From: an uncultured Catenibacterium sp.
GTDB lineage: Bacteria > Bacillota_I > Bacilli_A > Erysipelotrichales > Coprobacillaceae
Length of the DNA: 7,227 nt
Direction of reading: 5' to 3'
Assembly: GCA_900540685.1 (NCBI GenBank)
Contig: UQGS01000077.1
Span: 1-7,227 of the forward strand
The translations under genes were made by a program, and so were the position numbers. The notes beneath the pieces are model-generated. The model saw nothing but the letters and a program-made list of their open reading frames with translations, had not been told where the DNA came from and did not search any database. Shown here one piece after another: positions 6,072-7,227 of the stretch (position 1 is the stretch's first letter; the number at the start of each line of letters is the position of its first letter).

Positions 6072-6335
6072 ACTTGAGTGCTTTCACCATTTCTTTCACA
6101 TACGCTTCTACATATTGTGGGGTATTTTTTTTAAAATAATCTTAATAATTGCACTACCAACGATGGCACCATCTGATTGAGATGCCATCTTTTTAGCCTG
6201 TTCTGGAGTAGAGATTCCAAATTCGACCGCTACAGGTACATCTGTGACTTCACGCACTAAGTCAACCATCGCACCAATATCAGTTGTAATCTTTGAACGT
6301 ACACCAGTGACACCCAAAGAAGACACACCAAAAAA
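6070..6335 (-). pseudogene. trpA: 3' remnant of trpA, tryptophan synthase alpha chain
   Basis: Only the last third of trpA remains; the normal protein has about 260 residues and makes indole from indole-3-glycerol phosphate. The remnant reads GVSSLGVTGVRSKITTDIG and so on, with the phosphate-binding GVTGVR loop and DGAIVGSAI, aligning without gaps to the C-terminal barrel of enteric TrpA. The catalytic Glu49/Asp60 region is gone. There are two further lesions. Position 211, normally Gly in GFGIS, is Glu here (VEFGIS). The frame also breaks in an 8-base A/T run (6125-6132), after which the true tail continues one frame over as NTPQYVEAYVKEMVKALK to the stop at 6070. Homology ends abruptly near 6335, where unrelated plus-strand sequence starts. 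No other trp gene is in the window. Confidence 0.88.
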
Positions 6336-6358
6336 TACCTTTTAAATCTTTAGATGAA

Positions 6359-6404
6359 GTGATTGCTTTAAATCAGTTAGATTTGGATTTGAAATCACTT
6401 TTTT
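6359..6404 (+). terminator. Terminator-like hairpin with T6 tail
   Basis: GTGATT (6359-6364) pairs with AATCAC (6393-6398); inside it AAATC (6370-6374) pairs with GATTT (6386-6390). Six T residues follow directly. It begins about 24 bases from the trpA breakpoint. It could end an unknown transcript or act as an attenuator of the small genes downstream. The internal loop makes it weaker than the other terminators here. Confidence 0.4.
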
Positions 6405-6427
6405 ATCTAAAAAACAAGCAGATTGCG

Positions 6428-6502
6428 GTGGTCGTCTTCGGACAACACTTGGAGGAGTCTGATGTGTCGGGCTCCTTTCTTATATCTAAAAAAGTAAAGG
6501 AG
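6428..6502 (+). promoter_or_regulatory. Structured leader that can bury the Shine-Dalgarno of the 31-codon ORF
   Basis: Three hairpins can be drawn in a GC-richer block. First, an imperfect stem capped by C(TTCG)G near 6436-6441. Second, AGGAGTCT (6453-6460) with GGGCTCCT (6469-6476), eight pairs including two G-U, followed by a T-rich run. Third, CTCCTTT (6472-6478) with AAAGGAG (6496-6502), which includes the ribosome binding site and is extended by CTT/AAG after one bulged T. The second and third share bases 6472-6476 and cannot coexist, which is the usual logic of a translational switch. A plus-strand frame is also open across this block, so coding constraint is an alternative explanation. 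No known riboswitch class is recognised. Confidence 0.4.
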
Positions 6503-6509
6503 GTAGCAT

Positions 6510-6605
6510 ATGTACATGTTATCTTTTATTATGAAAAATTCAAAATATTTTAGAAACACCTTTAGAAAGGCGCTGTCAGAGGGGTACGGAATACATGAAG
6601 GGTGA
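6510..6605 (+). CDS. Small ORF, 31 residues, function unknown
   Basis: The ATG follows a near-perfect Shine-Dalgarno, TAAAGGAGG (6495-6503), by six bases, the strongest reason to call it. The peptide starts MYMLSFIMKNSKYFRNTFRK and ends GYGIHEG. It is basic in the middle with an amphipathic, hydrophobic start, and contains no domain I recognise. It leads a run of three plus-strand small ORFs. The upstream hairpin that can hide its ribosome binding site suggests regulated translation. It might itself act as a leader peptide for the next ORF, 39 bases further on, rather than as a functional protein. Confidence 0.45.
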   Translation: MYMLSFIMKNSKYFRNTFRKALSEGYGIHEG

Positions 6606-6644
6606 AAATAGTATATGATGGTAATAGGAAAGAGGACGAGTAAT

Positions 6645-6821
6645 ATGAAGTTCGGAATAAGAACACCATCACTGAAAAAATCTATTAGCGCTAGAACAAC
6701 AGGAAGATCTAAAAGATCAATTAAAAGAGCTCATATACCTGTATATGGTAAGAAGGGCAGAGGATGGATTACGAATCCTAAGAAAGCTACCTATAAAAAA
6801 TCTATAGAAAGACGACTGTAA
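6645..6821 (+). CDS. Small basic protein, 58 residues, KFGIRTPSLKKS type
   Basis: A very basic 58-residue protein beginning MKFGIRTPSLKKSISARTTG, continuing through a Lys/Arg-rich middle to YGKKGRGWITNPKKATYKKS. This string strongly resembles the N-terminal segment found in many longer uncharacterised Bacillota proteins; I recall the pattern but cannot name a family. Those proteins usually continue after the NPKKA-Y-K segment, while here a stop follows after a few residues, so this may be a truncated copy. The start at 6645 is chosen because the family pattern begins there and AGAGG lies nine bases upstream; an in-frame ATG at 6615 would add ten residues without a good ribosome binding site. 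It is followed at 39 bases by another small ORF. Nucleic-acid binding is possible from charge alone. Confidence 0.6.
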   Translation: MKFGIRTPSLKKSISARTTGRSKRSIKRAHIPVYGKKGRGWITNPKKATYKKSIERRL

Positions 6822-6860
6822 GTTTCTGGGACTTATTCAAATAAAAAGGAGATTATTACT

Positions 6861-6971
6861 ATGACTACTGATGATAAGCTTTTACTAGTAGGTAAGGTTT
6901 TGAAGGTATTGTTGGTGATTTTGGTGTTTCCAATTCTAGTTGTTTTTGAACTCGCAAAGATTCAGAAATAA
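6861..6971 (+). CDS. Small single-span membrane protein, 36 residues
   Basis: A 36-residue predicted membrane peptide with a good ribosome binding site (GGAG at 6848-6851, nine bases upstream). A short acidic-to-neutral start (MTTDDKLLLVGK) precedes one hydrophobic helix, about residues 14-30, with a central Pro and a Glu near its end, and a Lys-containing tail (ELAKIQK). Its position 39 bases after the basic 58-residue ORF suggests co-transcription. Function is unknown. A one-helix peptide next to a basic partner recalls small toxin-like or accessory membrane peptides, but nothing here proves that. Confidence 0.5.
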   Translation: MTTDDKLLLVGKVLKVLLVILVFPILVVFELAKIQK

Positions 6972-7227
6972 TTCTAAATTGATATTAAAACATGATTGGA
7001 TAGTGTATCATTTAATTGAAAAGGATGGAATGATTCCAAGAATACAATGTCTTATGATGTAAAGAGTACGACTGTTAAATGTGCAATCAAAATTGATAAG
7101 AGAGAGGTCATCTAAATGATTAGATTTATTTTTAATTTTTTACGCTCAGTTTAAGAAAAATGTTGCTATTCAATCATTAAATTTAGCTTAACGCCTGATT
7201 TTCTACTTTATAGCACTCTAACTCAAG
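6972..7227. other. Right-edge stretch with only weak coding traces
   Basis: No convincing gene, terminator or repeat is seen. Three traces are listed for completeness. A 22-codon plus-strand ORF at 7047-7115 (MSYDVKSTTVKCAIKIDKRE, then VI) ends in TAA directly followed by the ATG of a 12-codon ORF at 7116-7154 (MIRFIFNFLRSV), with AGAGAGG at 7101-7107 as possible ribosome binding site. On the minus strand, 7183-7227 is an open 14-codon tail entering from the right (LELECYKVENQALS then stop), which could be the end of a gene lying outside the window. All three are too short to trust. Confidence 0.25.

Noticed and set aside
6421..6450. T-box leader, suggested by GCGGTGG near a trp gene fragment
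   Set aside because: The conserved AGGGTGGNACCGCG core is not present beyond GGTGG, and the trpA remnant lies on the opposite strand.
6359..6553. Plus-strand 64-residue ORF overlapping the leader
   Set aside because: Start is GTG without a ribosome site, the sequence forms terminator-like and SD-masking hairpins, and the well-supported 31-codon ORF begins inside it in another frame. Kept only as an alternative explanation for the GC-richer block.

Overview
The window is low-GC DNA with strong AAAGGAG-type ribosome binding sites, short intergenic hairpin terminators and TATAAT-type promoters. This points to a Bacillota (Firmicutes) chromosome. The small-gene content and protein style suggest an Erysipelotrichia- or Clostridia-like gut bacterium, but that assignment is an inference from general look, not from a marker gene. 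It reads as an accessory or decaying stretch between housekeeping loci: single-gene modules, two damaged genes, and a train of very small ORFs.

Left part (1-1500): a class II Fic-domain gene (329-1393, +) sits between two practically identical 37-bp terminator palindromes (57-94 and 1446-1482). Its upstream region holds eight exact copies of the octamer TCTCCCAA/TTGGGAGA in two clusters with the same internal geometry (20, 21, 21 bp). The clusters are offset by 147 bp, which is 7 x 21. The TATAAT of the fic promoter lies in the middle of the second cluster. The Fic protein ends in a winged-helix-like domain, so autoregulation is the natural reading.

Middle part (1500-4860), all on the minus strand: a NUDIX hydrolase with its own extended -10 promoter; a two-gene operon of an SSAT-like GNAT acetyltransferase (broken by a one-base frameshift) followed by a small membrane-anchored protein; and a 476-residue AlbA_2/Schlafen-like DNA-binding plus GHKL-ATPase plus winged-helix protein. 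Each unit ends in its own terminator. Upstream of the AlbA_2 gene is a 150-bp array of TTAGTTTA/TAAACTAA half-sites, one of which lies inside the spacer of the likely promoter. The fic and AlbA_2 loci thus share one design: a terminator-like hairpin, then a private half-site array, then a gene with a C-terminal winged helix.

Right part (4860-7227): a plus-strand terminator at the end of the array, a three-helix membrane protein (5322-6020) with a clear promoter and terminator, and a 3' remnant of trpA on the minus strand (truncated, frameshifted, and with Glu at the position of Gly211). Next is a plus-strand region rich in hairpins, including one that buries the Shine-Dalgarno of a 31-codon ORF and competes with an upstream hairpin. 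Then come three small ORFs of 31, 58 and 36 codons and some weaker coding traces up to the edge. The small ORFs look like accessory-element or remnant genes; no function can be read from them.
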